Positions 10,480 through 19,636 are shown, numbered from the stretch's first letter. The stretch is DNA of 64,000 bases from Planococcus circulans (GCF_020023385.1 NZ_JAIQCL010000014.1:1-64000); one strand, 5' to 3'. Made by a program: numbers and translations. Notes: a model not told the origin generated them from the sequence alone.

Positions 10480-10727
10480 ATTAATAAAACGTTGACGGGA
10501 AGAAGTACATGCAGCAAGTTCTCTAGAGAAGATCCCCACCGGCTGAAAGGGATCTGGGCCGCTGCTGCATCGAAATGCCTCTCCGAGTGCTGAGTCGAAT
10601 CAAGTAGACCAGACGTCTTGCCTGCGTTACGGGCCTTCGAGAGAAAAGGATGGACTATCCTTTTAATCAGAGTGGAACCGCGCAACTATGCGTCTCTGTC
10701 ATTTACATGACAGGGACGCTTTTTATT
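10480..10727 (+). promoter_or_regulatory. T-box riboswitch, probably tRNA-Cys responsive
   Basis: The T-box core AGAGTGGAACCGCG is at 10669-10682. A 13-bp terminator stem (10690-10702 with 10707-10719) plus a T run follows. A stem III-like hairpin lies at 10646-10664. In stem I an 8-bp helix ATGCAGCA/TGCTGCAT closes above an internal loop that has AGTA on its 5' side. Its 3' side holds TGC at 10576-10578, the probable specifier codon for cysteine. This fits the downstream cysE-cysS pair. Uncharged tRNA-Cys would favour antitermination. Confidence 0.9.
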
Positions 10728-10752
10728 TTGGAATAGAAAGGGAGCGATAGAA

Positions 10753-11415
10753 ATGTTCAAATTATTGAAAGACGATGTTGATGTTATTTTCGAACAGGAT
10801 CCGGCAGCAAGAAATTATTTAGAAGTCATCCTGACCTATTCCGGTCTGCATGCCATCTGGGCACATCGGTTGGCACATTTTTTCTTTAAGAACAAACTGT
10901 TTTTCATCGCCCGCCTCATTTCGCAGATCAGCCGCTTTTTCACAGGAATTGAAATTCATCCGGGCGCAGTCATTGGGCGTCGCTTCTTTATTGACCATGG
11001 AATGGGTGTTGTGATCGGAGAGACGTGTGAAATTGGCGACAACGTGACGTTGTACCAAGGTGTAACACTAGGCGGTACTGGGAAAGAACGGGGCAAACGC
11101 CACCCGACATTGGAAGACAATGTGCTGGTTGCGACCGGCGCCAAAGTTTTGGGTTCCATCGTGATCGGGGCCAACTCGAAAGTCGGAGCGGGGTCGGTTG
11201 TGTTGAAGAACGTACCGATGAATTCAACGGTAGTCGGGATTCCAGGTAAAGTGGTGATTCAAAATGGCGTGAAGGTCAAGCCGGATTTGAACCATCAGAA
11301 TATGCCGGATCCCGTCATGGATAAATGCGATGGCATGGAAATGAAGATTGCCAGATTGCAGCAAGAGGTTGAACAATTAAAAAAAGCTAGGCAGGAAGAA
11401 GGGCAACGTTTATGA
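10753..11415 (+). CDS. cysE: Serine O-acetyltransferase
   Basis: A 220-residue enzyme making O-acetylserine from serine and acetyl-CoA, the first committed step of cysteine synthesis. An N-terminal helical region with [10 protein letters not shown] is followed by a left-handed beta helix of hexapeptide repeats, including the catalytic-region segment [10 protein letters not shown] and [13 protein letters not shown] charged coiled C-terminal tail ends the protein. It is the first gene after the T-box. It overlaps cysS by four bases. Confidence 0.96.
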   Translation: MFKLLKDDVDVIFEQDPAARNYLEVILTYSGLHAIWAHRLAHFFFKNKLFFIARLISQISRFFTGIEIHPGAVIGRRFFIDHGMGVVIGETCEIGDNVTLYQGVTLGGTGKERGKRHPTLEDNVLVATGAKVLGSIVIGANSKVGAGSVVLKNVPMNSTVVGIPGKVVIQNGVKVKPDLNHQNMPDPVMDKCDGMEMKIARLQQEVEQLKKARQEEGQRL

Positions 11416-12812
11416 GTATCCAAATTTTTAATTCATTGTCACGGCAAAAAGAAGAGTTTATTCCTTTGGAAGAAGGAAAAGTGAAAATGTATGTCTGCGG
11501 GCCGACTGTTTATAACTACATCCATATCGGCAATGCGCGTCCTGTCATCGTCTATGATACAGTGCGCCGCCATTTGGAATACCGTGGCTATGATGTGAAA
11601 TATGTATCGAACTTTACAGATGTCGACGATAAATTGATCAAAGCGGCCAATGAGTTGGGCCAGGAAGTTCCGGAAATTGCGGAGCGTTTCATCGCGGCCT
11701 ATTTTGAAGATACGAAAGCACTGGGCTGCGCAGAAGCGGACGTCCATCCGCGCGTAACGGATCATATGGTGCAGATCATCGAGTTTATTGAAGCGCTGAT
11801 TGAAAAAGGCTATGCTTATGAGTCGCAGGGGGATGTCTATTACCGGACTCGTAAATTTGAAGGATATGGCAAGCTGTCCCACCAGTCTGTCGATGAATTG
11901 AAGATCGGCGCACGCATTGAAACTGGAGACAAAAAAGAAGATGAGTTGGATTTCGTGCTTTGGAAAGCAGCGAAGCCGAAAGAGATTTCATGGGATAGCC
12001 CATGGGGCAAGGGACGTCCAGGCTGGCATATTGAATGCTCGGTCATGGCACGTGAGCATTTGGGTGATACGATCGACATCCATGCAGGCGGACAGGATCT
12101 GACTTTCCCGCATCATGAAAACGAAATTGCCCAATCCGAAGCATTAACCGGTAAACCTTTTGCGCGTTATTGGATGCATAATGGGTATATTAATATTGAT
12201 AATGAAAAAATGTCGAAGTCGCTGAATAATTTTGTGCTGGTGAACGATATATTGAAGGAGATGGATCCACAGGTACTGCGTTTCTTTATGCTGTCAGTCC
12301 ATTACCGCCATCCGATCAATTACTCGCAGCAATTGGTGGAAGATGCCATTGCCGGATTAGAACGGTTGCGTACGGCTTATGCCAACTTGAAACATCGCTT
12401 AAGCACTTCGGCAGATCTGGGTGACCACTCCGATATTTGGATCAATAAAATCGAAGCCATTAAAACTGCATTCATTGAAACCATGGATGATGACTTCAAT
12501 ACGGCGAATGCCATTTCAAGCCTGTTCGACTTGTCGCGTTTGTCGAATATGTATTTGTTGGAAAAACAAACAGCGACGACGGTTTTGGAGACTTTCATTG
12601 CCGTATTCGATGAATTGGCCGGGGTTTTAGGTGTACCATTCAGCCAACAAGAAGAATTGCTGGATGAAGAAGTCGAGGCATTGATGGCAGAACGCATTGA
12701 AGCGCGCAAAAACCGTGATTTTGCCCGCGCTGATGAAATCCGTGATTTATTTAAAGAAAAAAATATCATTCTGGAAGATACGGCACAAGGTACACGCTGG
12801 AAAAGAGGGTAA
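11412..12812 (+). CDS. cysS: Cysteinyl-tRNA synthetase
   Basis: A 466-residue class I synthetase. [16 protein letters not shown] at residues 28-43 contains a zinc-ligand cysteine and the HIGH-type motif. HIECSVMA and HHENE supply further expected zinc ligands, and KMSKS is at about residue 268. It charges tRNA-Cys, the presumed ligand of the T-box upstream, so the operon senses its own product. The start overlaps the cysE stop. Confidence 0.97.
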   Translation: MSIQIFNSLSRQKEEFIPLEEGKVKMYVCGPTVYNYIHIGNARPVIVYDTVRRHLEYRGYDVKYVSNFTDVDDKLIKAANELGQEVPEIAERFIAAYFEDTKALGCAEADVHPRVTDHMVQIIEFIEALIEKGYAYESQGDVYYRTRKFEGYGKLSHQSVDELKIGARIETGDKKEDELDFVLWKAAKPKEISWDSPWGKGRPGWHIECSVMAREHLGDTIDIHAGGQDLTFPHHENEIAQSEALTGKPFARYWMHNGYINIDNEKMSKSLNNFVLVNDILKEMDPQVLRFFMLSVHYRHPINYSQQLVEDAIAGLERLRTAYANLKHRLSTSADLGDHSDIWINKIEAIKTAFIETMDDDFNTANAISSLFDLSRLSNMYLLEKQTATTVLETFIAVFDELAGVLGVPFSQQEELLDEEVEALMAERIEARKNRDFARADEIRDLFKEKNIILEDTAQGTRWKRG

Positions 12813-12817
12813 TACAG

Positions 12818-13237
12818 TTGAATGTTTTACGAAAAAATGACGTAGACCAATTGAACGCATTGGCTCTTGCCTACATGGGAGATGCTGTTTATGAGCAGGC
12901 GATCCGCGAGCATTTGCTGCGTTCGGGACGCGCCAAACCGAATATCCTGCACCGTCAGTCAACCACTTTCGTTTCTGCTAAAGCGCAGGCGGTCGTTCTG
13001 AAGCGATTAACAGAAGAAGGGTTTCTGACGGAAGCGGAACTCGCGATCATGAGGCGGGGGCGCAATGCCAAGTCCGGGTCTGTTCCGAAAAACACCGATG
13101 TGCAGACCTATAACTTCAGTACCGCATTTGAAGCGGTACTTGGCTGGCTATATTTAAAAGAAGAGCAAGCGCGTGTGGACGAAATCATTTCCTATGCGAT
13201 TGAGATTGTTGAAGAGCTGGGAGGCGTATTGAAATGA
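12818..13237 (+). CDS. mrnC: Mini-ribonuclease III
   Basis: A 139-residue RNase III-like domain without a double-strand RNA-binding domain. In Bacillus it matures the ends of 23S rRNA. The catalytic signature [10 protein letters not shown] is near residue 20, and RGRNAK and TFEA-type helices follow. The start is TTG at 12818 behind GAGGG; the ATG at 12822 is out of frame. It is five bases after cysS and overlaps rlmB (ATGA). Confidence 0.94.
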   Translation: MNVLRKNDVDQLNALALAYMGDAVYEQAIREHLLRSGRAKPNILHRQSTTFVSAKAQAVVLKRLTEEGFLTEAELAIMRRGRNAKSGSVPKNTDVQTYNFSTAFEAVLGWLYLKEEQARVDEIISYAIEIVEELGGVLK

Positions 13238-13989
13238 CGGAAGAAGAGTTGGCACCGGAGATCATTGGCGGAAAGAATCCTGTATTGGAAGCATTGCGGG
13301 CGGACCGGGACATCAATAAAATCTGGATTGCTGAAGGCGTCCAGAAAAAAGGCATTACAGAATTGCTGCAATTGGCAAAAGATAAAGGCGTCATCGTTCA
13401 ATCCGTGCCGAAGAAAAAAATCGACGGGCTGACGGATACCAATCACCAAGGCATTGCAGCGGCTGTAGCCGCCTACAACTATGCAAGTTTAGATGACTTG
13501 TTCGCGGCTGCAGCGGCAAAAAATGAAGACCCTTTTTTCCTGATCTTGGATGAACTTGAAGATCCGCATAATTTAGGCTCCATTATGAGAACGGCCGATG
13601 CAATCGGTGTTCATGGATTGATTATTCCGAAGCGGCGAGCTGTTGGATTGACGGGTGTTGTGGCGAAGGCCTCAACAGGCGCGATTGAGCATGTGCCGGT
13701 TGTGCGCATCAATAATTTATCGCAAACGGTGGACGAATTGAAAAAACGGGGTCTTTGGATCGCAGGTACAGACGCCAAAGAGTCGGTTGATTACCGGAAG
13801 ATGGATGCTTCACTTCCGCTTGCTGTCATCATTGGCAGTGAAGGCAAAGGGATGAGTCGGATTTTGCGTGACAAATGCGATTTCCTATACCAATTGCCGA
13901 TGGTCGGCCATGTCACTTCACTGAACGCTTCAGTCGCAGCAAGCTTATTGATGTACGAAGTATATAGAAAGCGCAATCCACTGGGTTAA
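13234..13989 (+). CDS. rlmB: TrmH-family 23S rRNA 2'-O-methyltransferase
   Basis: A 251-residue SPOUT methyltransferase. The N-terminal substrate-binding domain begins [12 protein letters not shown]. The C-terminal knotted domain carries the three SPOUT motifs, [19 protein letters not shown] and [11 protein letters not shown]. In E. coli the homologue methylates G2251 of 23S rRNA; the exact target here is inferred. It sits between mrnC and rae1 in an RNA-maturation run downstream of cysS. Confidence 0.92.
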   Translation: MTEEELAPEIIGGKNPVLEALRADRDINKIWIAEGVQKKGITELLQLAKDKGVIVQSVPKKKIDGLTDTNHQGIAAAVAAYNYASLDDLFAAAAAKNEDPFFLILDELEDPHNLGSIMRTADAIGVHGLIIPKRRAVGLTGVVAKASTGAIEHVPVVRINNLSQTVDELKKRGLWIAGTDAKESVDYRKMDASLPLAVIIGSEGKGMSRILRDKCDFLYQLPMVGHVTSLNASVAASLLMYEVYRKRNPLG

Positions 13990-13993
13990 TGCC

Positions 13994-14503
13994 ATGAATA
14001 TTCTGCTGGTTGATGGATACAATATCATTGGTGACTGGATGGAGCTGCAGGAACTGAAAAAAGATAAGTTGGCGAATGCCAGAGATCGCCTCATAGAGCG
14101 GATGGCTGAATACCGCAGCTATAAGGGGTGGCGCGTCATCATCATTTTCGACGCCCATCTCGTTCCAGGGATCGAAGCCAAGAATCTGCACCACGATGTT
14201 GAAGTCATTTTCACAAAAGAAAGCGAAACGGCAGATGAACGGATTGAAAAACTGGTGGCGATTTTAAACAATCGCCGGGACCAGATTTATGTAGCCACTT
14301 CGGATTTAACGGAGCAATGGGTTATTTTCGGCAAAGGGGCATTGCGAATTTCAGCGCGCGAACTCGAAATTGAAATGATTGAAATACAGGAGAACATCAC
14401 TAAAAAAGTAAAAGAAATCCAGGAGCAGCGCGGGATTTCCAAGATTCCGCTGTCCGGCGAAGTAGCGGAAATTTTCGAAAAATGGCGAAGAGGCTTGAAA
14501 TGA
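13994..14503 (+). CDS. rae1: Rae1/YacP, ribosome-associated NYN endoribonuclease
   Basis: A 169-residue NYN-domain protein with the acidic motif LLVDGYNIIGDW at the N terminus and VIIIFDAHL and TSDLTEQ later, giving the PIN-like acidic cluster. The Bacillus homologue cleaves mRNA in the ribosomal A site. The ATG at 13994 is only four bases after the rlmB stop and has no clear ribosome site of its own, so it is probably translated by coupling. It is last in the cysE operon. Confidence 0.9.
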   Translation: MNILLVDGYNIIGDWMELQELKKDKLANARDRLIERMAEYRSYKGWRVIIIFDAHLVPGIEAKNLHHDVEVIFTKESETADERIEKLVAILNNRRDQIYVATSDLTEQWVIFGKGALRISARELEIEMIEIQENITKKVKEIQEQRGISKIPLSGEVAEIFEKWRRGLK

Positions 14504-14507
14504 ACGG

Positions 14508-14537
14508 TTGACGCTCATTTTTTTCTTCCTGTATACT
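14508..14537 (+). promoter_or_regulatory. Promoter of sigH
   Basis: TTGACG at 14508-14513, an 18-base spacer and TATACT at 14532-14537, directly after the rae1 stop. The GTG start of sigH follows 37 bases downstream of the -10. Confidence 0.72.
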
Positions 14538-14574
14538 GAAGATATCGAGGCTCACGCAATCGGAGGGATCACCC

Positions 14575-15225
14575 GTGGAAAATCATGATCAAGTTCAGCC
14601 CCAACGATTCACCGACATGACAGATGAGGAACTTGTCAGTTTAGTCCACAGTGGAAACACGGAAGCATTGGATTTTTTGATTACAAAGTTCCGGCCTTTT
14701 GTTCGAATGAAAGCGCGTTCGTATTTCCTGATCGGCGCTGATAAGGAAGATATTATCCAGGAAGGCATGATCGGGCTGTACAAGGCGATCCGCGATTTCC
14801 GGAGCGATAAATTATCTTCATTCCGTGCGTTTGCAGAATTGTGCATCATTCGGCAGATTATCACCGCCATCAAAACGGCTACGCGCCAAAAGCATATTCC
14901 GTTGAATTCCTATGTATCTTTGGACAAGCCGATTTATGACGAAGAGTCTGACCGGACCCTGATGGATGTCTTGACCGGAAACGGAGTGGACGATCCGGAA
15001 GACCTGATCATTCATAATGAGGAATTTCAGTATATGGAAGAAAAGATGGGCGAGGTACTAAGTGAACTTGAGCGTGAGGTGCTGGCCCTCTACTTAGATG
15101 GCCAATCCTATCAGGAAATTTCAGAAAAGCTCGAACGCCACGTAAAATCGATTGACAATGCACTGCAACGGGTTAAGCGAAAACTGGAGCGCCACTTGCA
15201 AATCAATGAGATGCCGAGCTCCTGA
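14575..15225 (+). CDS. sigH: RNA polymerase sigma-H factor
   Basis: A 216-residue sigma-70 family alternative sigma factor. It starts at GTG 14575 behind CGGAGGG. Region 2 contains the core-binding and -10 segments, with EDIIQEGMIGLYKAIRDF and FRAFAELCIIRQI. Region 4 at the C terminus has EREVLALYLDGQSYQEI and a helix-turn-helix. In Bacillus SigH drives entry into sporulation and competence; in Staphylococcus it drives competence genes. Which role applies here cannot be told from the window. Confidence 0.93.
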   Translation: MENHDQVQPQRFTDMTDEELVSLVHSGNTEALDFLITKFRPFVRMKARSYFLIGADKEDIIQEGMIGLYKAIRDFRSDKLSSFRAFAELCIIRQIITAIKTATRQKHIPLNSYVSLDKPIYDEESDRTLMDVLTGNGVDDPEDLIIHNEEFQYMEEKMGEVLSELEREVLALYLDGQSYQEISEKLERHVKSIDNALQRVKRKLERHLQINEMPSS

Positions 15226-15294
15226 CGCGCGGTTGACAGGGCTGTTTGAAGGTGATAACCTTGAAAAAGCTGTAAACTTGAATAAGGTGATAAC

Positions 15295-15441
15295 ATGGCT
15301 AAAAAAATTGTTCTAAGCTGCTCGAAATGTGCATCCCGCAATTATACGGTTCCCGCGAAAGTGGAATCCGGCACACGTTTGGAACTCAAAAAATTCTGTG
15401 CTCATTGCAATGGGCATACCGTGCATAAACAAACGATATGA
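15295..15441 (+). CDS. rpmG: Ribosomal protein bL33, zinc-binding form
   Basis: A 48-residue protein beginning MAKKIVLSCSKC. Two CxxC pairs, C9/C12 and C35/C38, mark the zinc-binding version. The ATG at 15295 follows AAGGTG. The place between sigH and secE is the same as for rpmGB in Bacillus. It belongs to the large ribosomal subunit near the E site. Confidence 0.94.
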   Translation: MAKKIVLSCSKCASRNYTVPAKVESGTRLELKKFCAHCNGHTVHKQTI

Positions 15442-15500
15442 ATTTTAACTGAATGCCGGACGATATAGAGTGATTTTGAAATTCGGAGGTTTTTTAAACA

Positions 15501-15686
15501 ATGGGTAACATTGGCAGTTTCTTTAAGAATGTCGTTTCGGAAATGCGGAAAGTCAGCTGGCCGAAACGAAAAGAACTAACTCGTTATACGATCGTTGTTC
15601 TTTCTACTTGTATTTTCATGGCTCTCTTCTTCGCGGTAATTGACGCAGGCATCTCGGAAGTATTCCGTTGGTTCTTAGCACTGTAA
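15501..15686 (+). CDS. secE: SecE, protein translocase subunit
   Basis: A 61-residue single-span membrane protein. An amphipathic N-terminal helix with EMRKVSWPKRKEL, the SecE signature, precedes one transmembrane segment at about residues 30-55. It clamps SecY in the translocon. The start follows TTCGGAGG. The usual short Gram-positive length is kept. Confidence 0.96.
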   Translation: MGNIGSFFKNVVSEMRKVSWPKRKELTRYTIVVLSTCIFMALFFAVIDAGISEVFRWFLAL

Positions 15687-15718
15687 GCGATTCGACAAGA
15701 ATAACGCATAAAAAATAG

Positions 15719-15746
15719 CCCGTCATTCTATGAGAACGGGTTTTTT
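15719..15746 (+). terminator. Terminator-like hairpin between secE and nusG
   Basis: CCCGT (15719-15723) pairs with ACGGG (15736-15740), with a possible inner TCT/AGA helix, followed by six T residues. It would cut rpmG-secE transcripts before nusG, or act as an attenuator. nusG has no clear promoter of its own between this and its start. Confidence 0.6.
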
Positions 15747-15789
15747 CATTTGGTAAAAAAGGAGGGATGGACGTTTAGTCCGCACGATT

Positions 15790-16323
15790 ATGGAGAAAAA
15801 TTGGTATGTAGTCCACACGTATTCCGGATATGAGAACAAAGTGAAGGCAAACCTGGAAAAGCGTGTAGAAACAATGGGTATGGAAGATCTTATTTTCCGC
15901 GTCATCATTCCTGAAGAACAGGAAACGGATTTTAAAGATGGCAAAAAACGTACAGTCATGCGCAAAACCTTCCCGGGTTATGTCTTGGTCGAATTGATCA
16001 TGACAGACGAATCCTGGTATGTGGTCAGAAACACACCAGGAGTTACAGGATTTATCGGTTCATCAGGCGGTGGAGCTAAACCGACGCCTTTATTGGATGA
16101 AGAAGTCGATTTCATCCTGAAACAGATGGGAATGACAGAACGCAAGGTGGATATTGACTTTGCGGTTGCCGATACAGTTGAAGTGATGGAAGGGCCATTC
16201 GCCAACTTCCAAGGTAAAGTGGAAGAAATCGATGATACAAAAGGCAAAGTTAAAGTGTCGATTGATATCTTCGGCCGCGAAACCAAAATGGAACTGGATT
16301 TCGAGCAAGTTCAAAAAGTATAA
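15790..16323 (+). CDS. nusG: NusG, transcription elongation factor
   Basis: A 177-residue NusG with an N-terminal NGN domain beginning EKNWYVVHTYSGYENK, the polymerase-binding face, and a C-terminal KOW domain with GPFANFQGKVEEID. It links polymerase to pausing, termination and translation. The ATG at 15790 is fixed by homology, yet the nearest strong ribosome site, GGAGGG at 15761, is about 24 bases upstream, which is unusually far. The secE-nusG order is the standard one. Confidence 0.95.
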   Translation: MEKNWYVVHTYSGYENKVKANLEKRVETMGMEDLIFRVIIPEEQETDFKDGKKRTVMRKTFPGYVLVELIMTDESWYVVRNTPGVTGFIGSSGGGAKPTPLLDEEVDFILKQMGMTERKVDIDFAVADTVEVMEGPFANFQGKVEEIDDTKGKVKVSIDIFGRETKMELDFEQVQKV

Positions 16324-16330
16324 ATGCCCC

Positions 16331-16359
16331 TTGCTATTCCGAATTATTAATGGTATTAT
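16331..16359 (+). promoter_or_regulatory. Candidate promoter of rplK-rplA
   Basis: TTGCTA at 16331-16336, a 17-base spacer and TATTAT at 16354-16359, just after the nusG stop. It would give a leader of about 120 bases ahead of rplK. The -10 match is moderate. Confidence 0.5.
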
Positions 16360-16487
16360 TTCATAGGTCAGACTGTCATAGGACAATCTGTACAATTTAG
16401 CTAATTCTATCAACATCGTTGACAGACAGATATTGAGTGGGAGGGGAAACCCTATTACCACATCACGGACTTAAGGAGGTGTGTTTC

Positions 16488-16913
16488 GTGGCTAAAAAAG
16501 TTGTTAAAGTTGTAAAGTTGCAGATCCCTGCAGCAAAAGCTAATCCAGCGCCACCGGTTGGTCCAGCATTGGGTCAAGCAGGTGTTAACATCATGGGCTT
16601 CTGTAAGGAGTTCAACGCGCGTACGGCAGATCAAGCAGGACTGATCATTCCAGTTGAGATTTCAGTATTTGAAGATCGTTCATTTACATTCATTACGAAA
16701 ACTCCACCCGCAGCTGTTCTATTAAAAGTAGCAGCCGGTATTGAATCAGGTTCAGGCGAACCGAACCGCAATAAAGTAGCGACTGTGAAACGCGACAAAG
16801 TTCGCGAAATCGCAGAAACTAAAATGCCAGATCTAAATGCTGCTTCAGTAGAAGCTGCAATGTTGATGGTTGAAGGTACTGCTCGCAGTATGGGCATTAC
16901 AATCGAAGACTAA
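16488..16913 (+). CDS. rplK: Ribosomal protein uL11
   Basis: A 141-residue protein of the GTPase-associated centre. GTG start at 16488 behind AAGGAGGTG; longer in-frame readings upstream are non-coding. The N-terminal domain has the proline-rich [15 protein letters not shown] motif, the thiostrepton-binding region. The C-terminal rRNA-binding domain follows. Its proline pattern is the conserved one. It is cotranscribed with rplA. Confidence 0.97.
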   Translation: MAKKVVKVVKLQIPAAKANPAPPVGPALGQAGVNIMGFCKEFNARTADQAGLIIPVEISVFEDRSFTFITKTPPAAVLLKVAAGIESGSGEPNRNKVATVKRDKVREIAETKMPDLNAASVEAAMLMVEGTARSMGITIED

Positions 16914-16935
16914 TTCTAGCAGTTGTTTTTGGATG

Positions 16936-16966
16936 GGTTGCGCAGTTCATCATGAGCCGCGCAGCC
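16936..16966 (+). other. Hairpin between rplK and rplA
   Basis: GGTTGCGC (16936-16943) pairs with GCGCAGCC (16959-16966), with one wobble pair and a 15-base loop. It is 53 bases before the rplA start. It may be a translational control or processing site; no protein binding can be shown from sequence. Confidence 0.45.
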
Positions 16967-17018
16967 TTTAATCGTGGGAGGTTCATTCCGTTATACCACA
17001 ACAAGGAGGACGTTTAAA

Positions 17019-17717
17019 ATGGCTAAAACAGGCAAAAAGCTGCAAGAAGCAGCAAAATTGATCGACCGTTCAAAACAATACGAAGCTAAAGAAGCGATCG
17101 AACTTGCGAAAAAAGCAAGCACAGTGAACTTTGACGCTACAGTAGAAGTGGCTTTCCGTCTAGGGATCGACACGCGTAAGAACGACCAGCAAATCCGTGG
17201 GGCAGTAGTACTTCCAAACGGAACTGGTAAAACTCAAAGCGTATTGGTTTTCGCTAAAGGCGAAAAACTGAAAGAAGCTGAAGCAGCTGGCGCAGATTTC
17301 GTTGGCGATGCTGAATATATCGAAAAAATCCAAAAAGGATGGTTTGACTTCGACGTGATCGTTGCAACTCCTGACATGATGGGTGAAGTTGGTAAACTTG
17401 GACGTGTTTTAGGGCCAAAAGGCTTAATGCCAAACCCGAAAACAGGCACAGTTACATTTGATGTAACAAAAGCTGTTCAGGAAATCAAAGCTGGTAAAGT
17501 GGAATACCGTGCAGACAAAACAGGTATCATCCATGCGCCAATCGGGAAAGTTTCTTTTGATGACAGCAAACTTGCTGAAAACTTGGAAGCAATCTATGAC
17601 GTAGTACAAAAAGCGAAGCCAGCTTCTGCTAAAGGTACTTACATCAAATCGTTAAACGTTACTACTACAATGGGGCCTGCTGTTAAAGTAGATCCAACTA
17701 AAGTGGTTGCTAAATAA
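17019..17717 (+). CDS. rplA: Ribosomal protein uL1
   Basis: A 232-residue protein of the L1 stalk, which binds 23S rRNA and helps release deacylated tRNA. The ATG at 17019 follows AAGGAGGACG. The conserved signature [19 protein letters not shown] is in the second half. The family represses its own mRNA in E. coli; an equivalent here is unproved. It ends five bases before the rplJ promoter. Confidence 0.97.
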   Translation: MAKTGKKLQEAAKLIDRSKQYEAKEAIELAKKASTVNFDATVEVAFRLGIDTRKNDQQIRGAVVLPNGTGKTQSVLVFAKGEKLKEAEAAGADFVGDAEYIEKIQKGWFDFDVIVATPDMMGEVGKLGRVLGPKGLMPNPKTGTVTFDVTKAVQEIKAGKVEYRADKTGIIHAPIGKVSFDDSKLAENLEAIYDVVQKAKPASAKGTYIKSLNVTTTMGPAVKVDPTKVVAK

Positions 17718-17721
17718 GATA

Positions 17722-17750
17722 TTGACATCGTATTTTCACTCTGCTATACT
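17722..17750 (+). promoter_or_regulatory. Promoter of rplJ-rplL
   Basis: Perfect TTGACA at 17722-17727, a 17-base spacer and TATACT at 17745-17750. It fires directly into the L10 leader. Confidence 0.85.
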
Positions 17751-17776
17751 AGCGGAGTTGTGAAATACCCATTTGT

Positions 17777-17826
17777 ACCGCAGACAGCAGGGGCGCAAGA
17801 CGCTTAATTTATCCCTGCCGAGGACA
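17777..17826 (+). ncRNA. L10 leader, autoregulatory RNA
   Basis: The segment with CAGACAGCAGGGG, CGCTTAATTTATCCCTGCCGAGG matches the conserved L10 leader: CAGGG pairs with CCCTG and the flanking unpaired bases form the L10(L12)4 binding site. Binding of the complex is expected to favour the downstream terminator at 17866-17898. Confidence 0.87.
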
Positions 17827-17865
17827 TGATGAATTCAGATAACATCTTTTTGATGCTGATTTTAT

Positions 17866-17898
17866 GCCTCTGTGTCTGTAATGGACCAGAGGCTTTTC
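17866..17898 (+). terminator. Attenuator in the rplJ leader
   Basis: GCCTCTG (17866-17872) pairs with CAGAGGC (17887-17893), extended inside by GTC/GAC, and is followed by TTTTCTT. It lies between the L10 leader and the rplJ ribosome site, so it is the output of the leader. Confidence 0.82.
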
Positions 17899-17939
17899 TT
17901 ATGGACGGTATAAATGAAAAATCTATAGGAGGTGCCAAA

Positions 17940-18440
17940 ATGAGCAAAGCAGTTGAAACGAAAAAAGTTGTCGTGCAAACAATCGCTGATAAGTTCAGCG
18001 CTGCAGCTTCAGTTGTAGTTGTTGATTACCGTGGATTGAACGTTGCGCAATTAACAGAACTTCGTAAACAGCTTCGTGAAGCAGGCGTTGAGTTTAAAGT
18101 TTACAAAAACTCAATGACTCGCCGTGCGACAGAAATGCACGGACTTGAAGCGATCAACGAACACTTTACAGGACCAAACGCAATTGCATTTTCTAACGAA
18201 GATGTAGTAGCACCAGCGAGAATCATCAATACTTTCGCTAAAACGAACGACGCTCTAGAAATTAAAGCGGGTGTCATTGAAGGTGCGGTTGCATCTGCTG
18301 AAGATGTGAAAGCATTGGCAGAACTTCCATCACGCGATGGCTTGCTTTCTATGCTACTCAGCGTACTACAAGCTCCAATCCGCAACTTTGCAGCTACTAC
18401 AAAAGCAGTTGCAGACCAGAAAGAAGAACAAGGCGCTTAA
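17940..18440 (+). CDS. rplJ: Ribosomal protein uL10
   Basis: A 166-residue protein that anchors L7/L12 dimers to the ribosome. The ATG at 17940 follows ATAGGAGGTG; the longer in-frame reading from 17826 crosses the attenuator and is rejected. The N-terminal rRNA-binding part contains [17 protein letters not shown]. The C-terminal helix recruits L12. It is the protein expected to regulate the leader above. Confidence 0.97.
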   Translation: MSKAVETKKVVVQTIADKFSAAASVVVVDYRGLNVAQLTELRKQLREAGVEFKVYKNSMTRRATEMHGLEAINEHFTGPNAIAFSNEDVVAPARIINTFAKTNDALEIKAGVIEGAVASAEDVKALAELPSRDGLLSMLLSVLQAPIRNFAATTKAVADQKEEQGA

Positions 18441-18497
18441 TAAGTTAGCCGGCTAAGCACGACAAAAAATATTACCTATCAATAGGAGGAAACTATA

Positions 18498-18854
18498 ATG
18501 ACACAAGAACAAATCTTAGACGCAATCAAAGAAATGACAGTTCTTCAACTTAACGACCTAGTAAAAGCAATCGAAGAAGAGTTCGGCGTAACTGCTGCTC
18601 CAGTTGCTGCTGCTGCTGGTGGCGCTGCTGCTGAAGAAGAGCAAACAGAATTCGACGTAGTTCTTACTTCTGCTGGCGATTCAAAAATCAAAGTAATCAA
18701 AGCAGTACGTGAAGTAACTGGTCTTGGTCTTAAAGAAGCAAAAGCTCTTGTAGACGAAGCTCCTAAAGCAATCAAAGAAGGCGCTACTAAAGAAGAAGCT
18801 GAAGAAATCAAAGGCAAACTTGAAGAAGTTGGCGCATCTGTAGAAGTTAAGTAA
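18498..18854 (+). CDS. rplL: Ribosomal protein bL12 (L7/L12)
   Basis: A 118-residue stalk protein. An N-terminal dimerisation helix pair is followed by an alanine-rich hinge at about residues 34-48. The globular C-terminal domain has the factor-binding signature [16 protein letters not shown]. It recruits EF-G and EF-Tu. Start ATG 18498 follows ATAGGAGGAAA. It is present in multiple copies per ribosome, which fits the strong site. A terminator follows. Confidence 0.97.
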   Translation: MTQEQILDAIKEMTVLQLNDLVKAIEEEFGVTAAPVAAAAGGAAAEEEQTEFDVVLTSAGDSKIKVIKAVREVTGLGLKEAKALVDEAPKAIKEGATKEEAEEIKGKLEEVGASVEVK

Positions 18855-18880
18855 TTTAATGACTTTATCAAAATGAAAGG

Positions 18881-18919
18881 AAAGCTCGTCAGTGGATAAC
18901 CGACGGGCTTTTCTTCTTT
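18881..18919 (+). terminator. Intrinsic terminator after rplL
   Basis: AAAGCTCGTC (18881-18890) pairs with GACGGGCTTT (18902-18911), with one wobble pair, then a T-rich tract. Confidence 0.82.
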
Positions 18920-18980
18920 TTAAATTCATTTGCATAGCGGGCAGTGGCCTGTAATAAGGTGAACGCAAGGAGGGCTTTAC

Positions 18981-19583
18981 ATGTCTCAACATTATTATTC
19001 TAAAAATCCCCAAACAAAAAGCAATCCTCGAGAATGGACAGACGTGTTGCGTGGCGAAAAATTCCGTTTCCAGACTGACACTGGTGTTTTCAGTAAAAGT
19101 GAAGTTGATTTTGGTTCGCGACTATTGATCGAAACATTCGAAGAAGCTGAGCTAGATGGACCGATGCTGGATGTTGGCTGCGGTTATGGCCCAATCGGAA
19201 TGGCGGTCGCAAAAGCATTTCCTCAAAAACAAGTTCATATGGTGGATGTTAATACACGCGCCATCGAACTGGCAAAAACAAATGTTGAAAAGAATGATAT
19301 TTCCAATGTCCAGATTTATGAAAGCGATGGTTTAGGTGCTGTTGAAGTTGACGATTTCTCTGCAATTTTAACAAACCCGCCGATTCGGGCAGGAAAAGAA
19401 ACTATTTTTCGTTTTTATGAAGAGGCTGCTGGAAAGTTAGCGGATGGTGGATCGTTGTGGGTGGTTATCCAGAAAAAGCAGGGTGCTCCTTCTACACAGG
19501 CAAAACTGGAAGAGCTTTTCGGTGAAGTAAGAGTGGTCGATAAGAAGAAAGGCTACTTTATTTTTGAGGCCAGAAAAGTTTGA
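18981..19583 (+). CDS. ybxB: RsmC-like class I methyltransferase (YbxB)
   Basis: A 200-residue SAM-dependent methyltransferase. The SAM loop LDVGCGYGPIG is about residue 62, an acidic residue after strand 2 lies in MVDVN, and the catalytic motif NPPIRAGK resembles the NPPF-type motif of RsmC/RlmG N-methyltransferases. It probably methylates a guanine of 16S rRNA, inferred from family. Its place between rplL and rpoB matches Bacillus. It has its own GGAGG site after the rplL terminator. Confidence 0.88.
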   Translation: MSQHYYSKNPQTKSNPREWTDVLRGEKFRFQTDTGVFSKSEVDFGSRLLIETFEEAELDGPMLDVGCGYGPIGMAVAKAFPQKQVHMVDVNTRAIELAKTNVEKNDISNVQIYESDGLGAVEVDDFSAILTNPPIRAGKETIFRFYEEAAGKLADGGSLWVVIQKKQGAPSTQAKLEELFGEVRVVDKKKGYFIFEARKV

Positions 19584-19584
19584 C

Positions 19585-19611
19585 TTGACAAAACGGCTGT
19601 GTTATTATAAT
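19585..19611 (+). promoter_or_regulatory. Promoter of rpoB-rpoC
   Basis: TTGACA at 19585-19590 and a perfect TATAAT at 19606-19611. The spacer is only 15 bases; an overlapping TTGACT at 19580 gives 20. Either is off the optimum of 17, so the exact -35 is uncertain although the region is clearly promoter-like. Confidence 0.6.
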
Positions 19612-19636
19612 GAAATGCAAAATTTATTATTTTGAG

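Noticed and set aside
15767-15778. Regulatory mini-ORF before nusG
   Set aside because: ATGGACGTTTAG directly abuts GGAGGG with no spacing, so efficient initiation there is unlikely; noted only with the nusG finding.
17826-17939. N-terminal extension of the rplJ frame
   Set aside because: It crosses the L10 leader attenuator and lacks a ribosome site; the ATG at 17940 has a strong one and matches L10 length.
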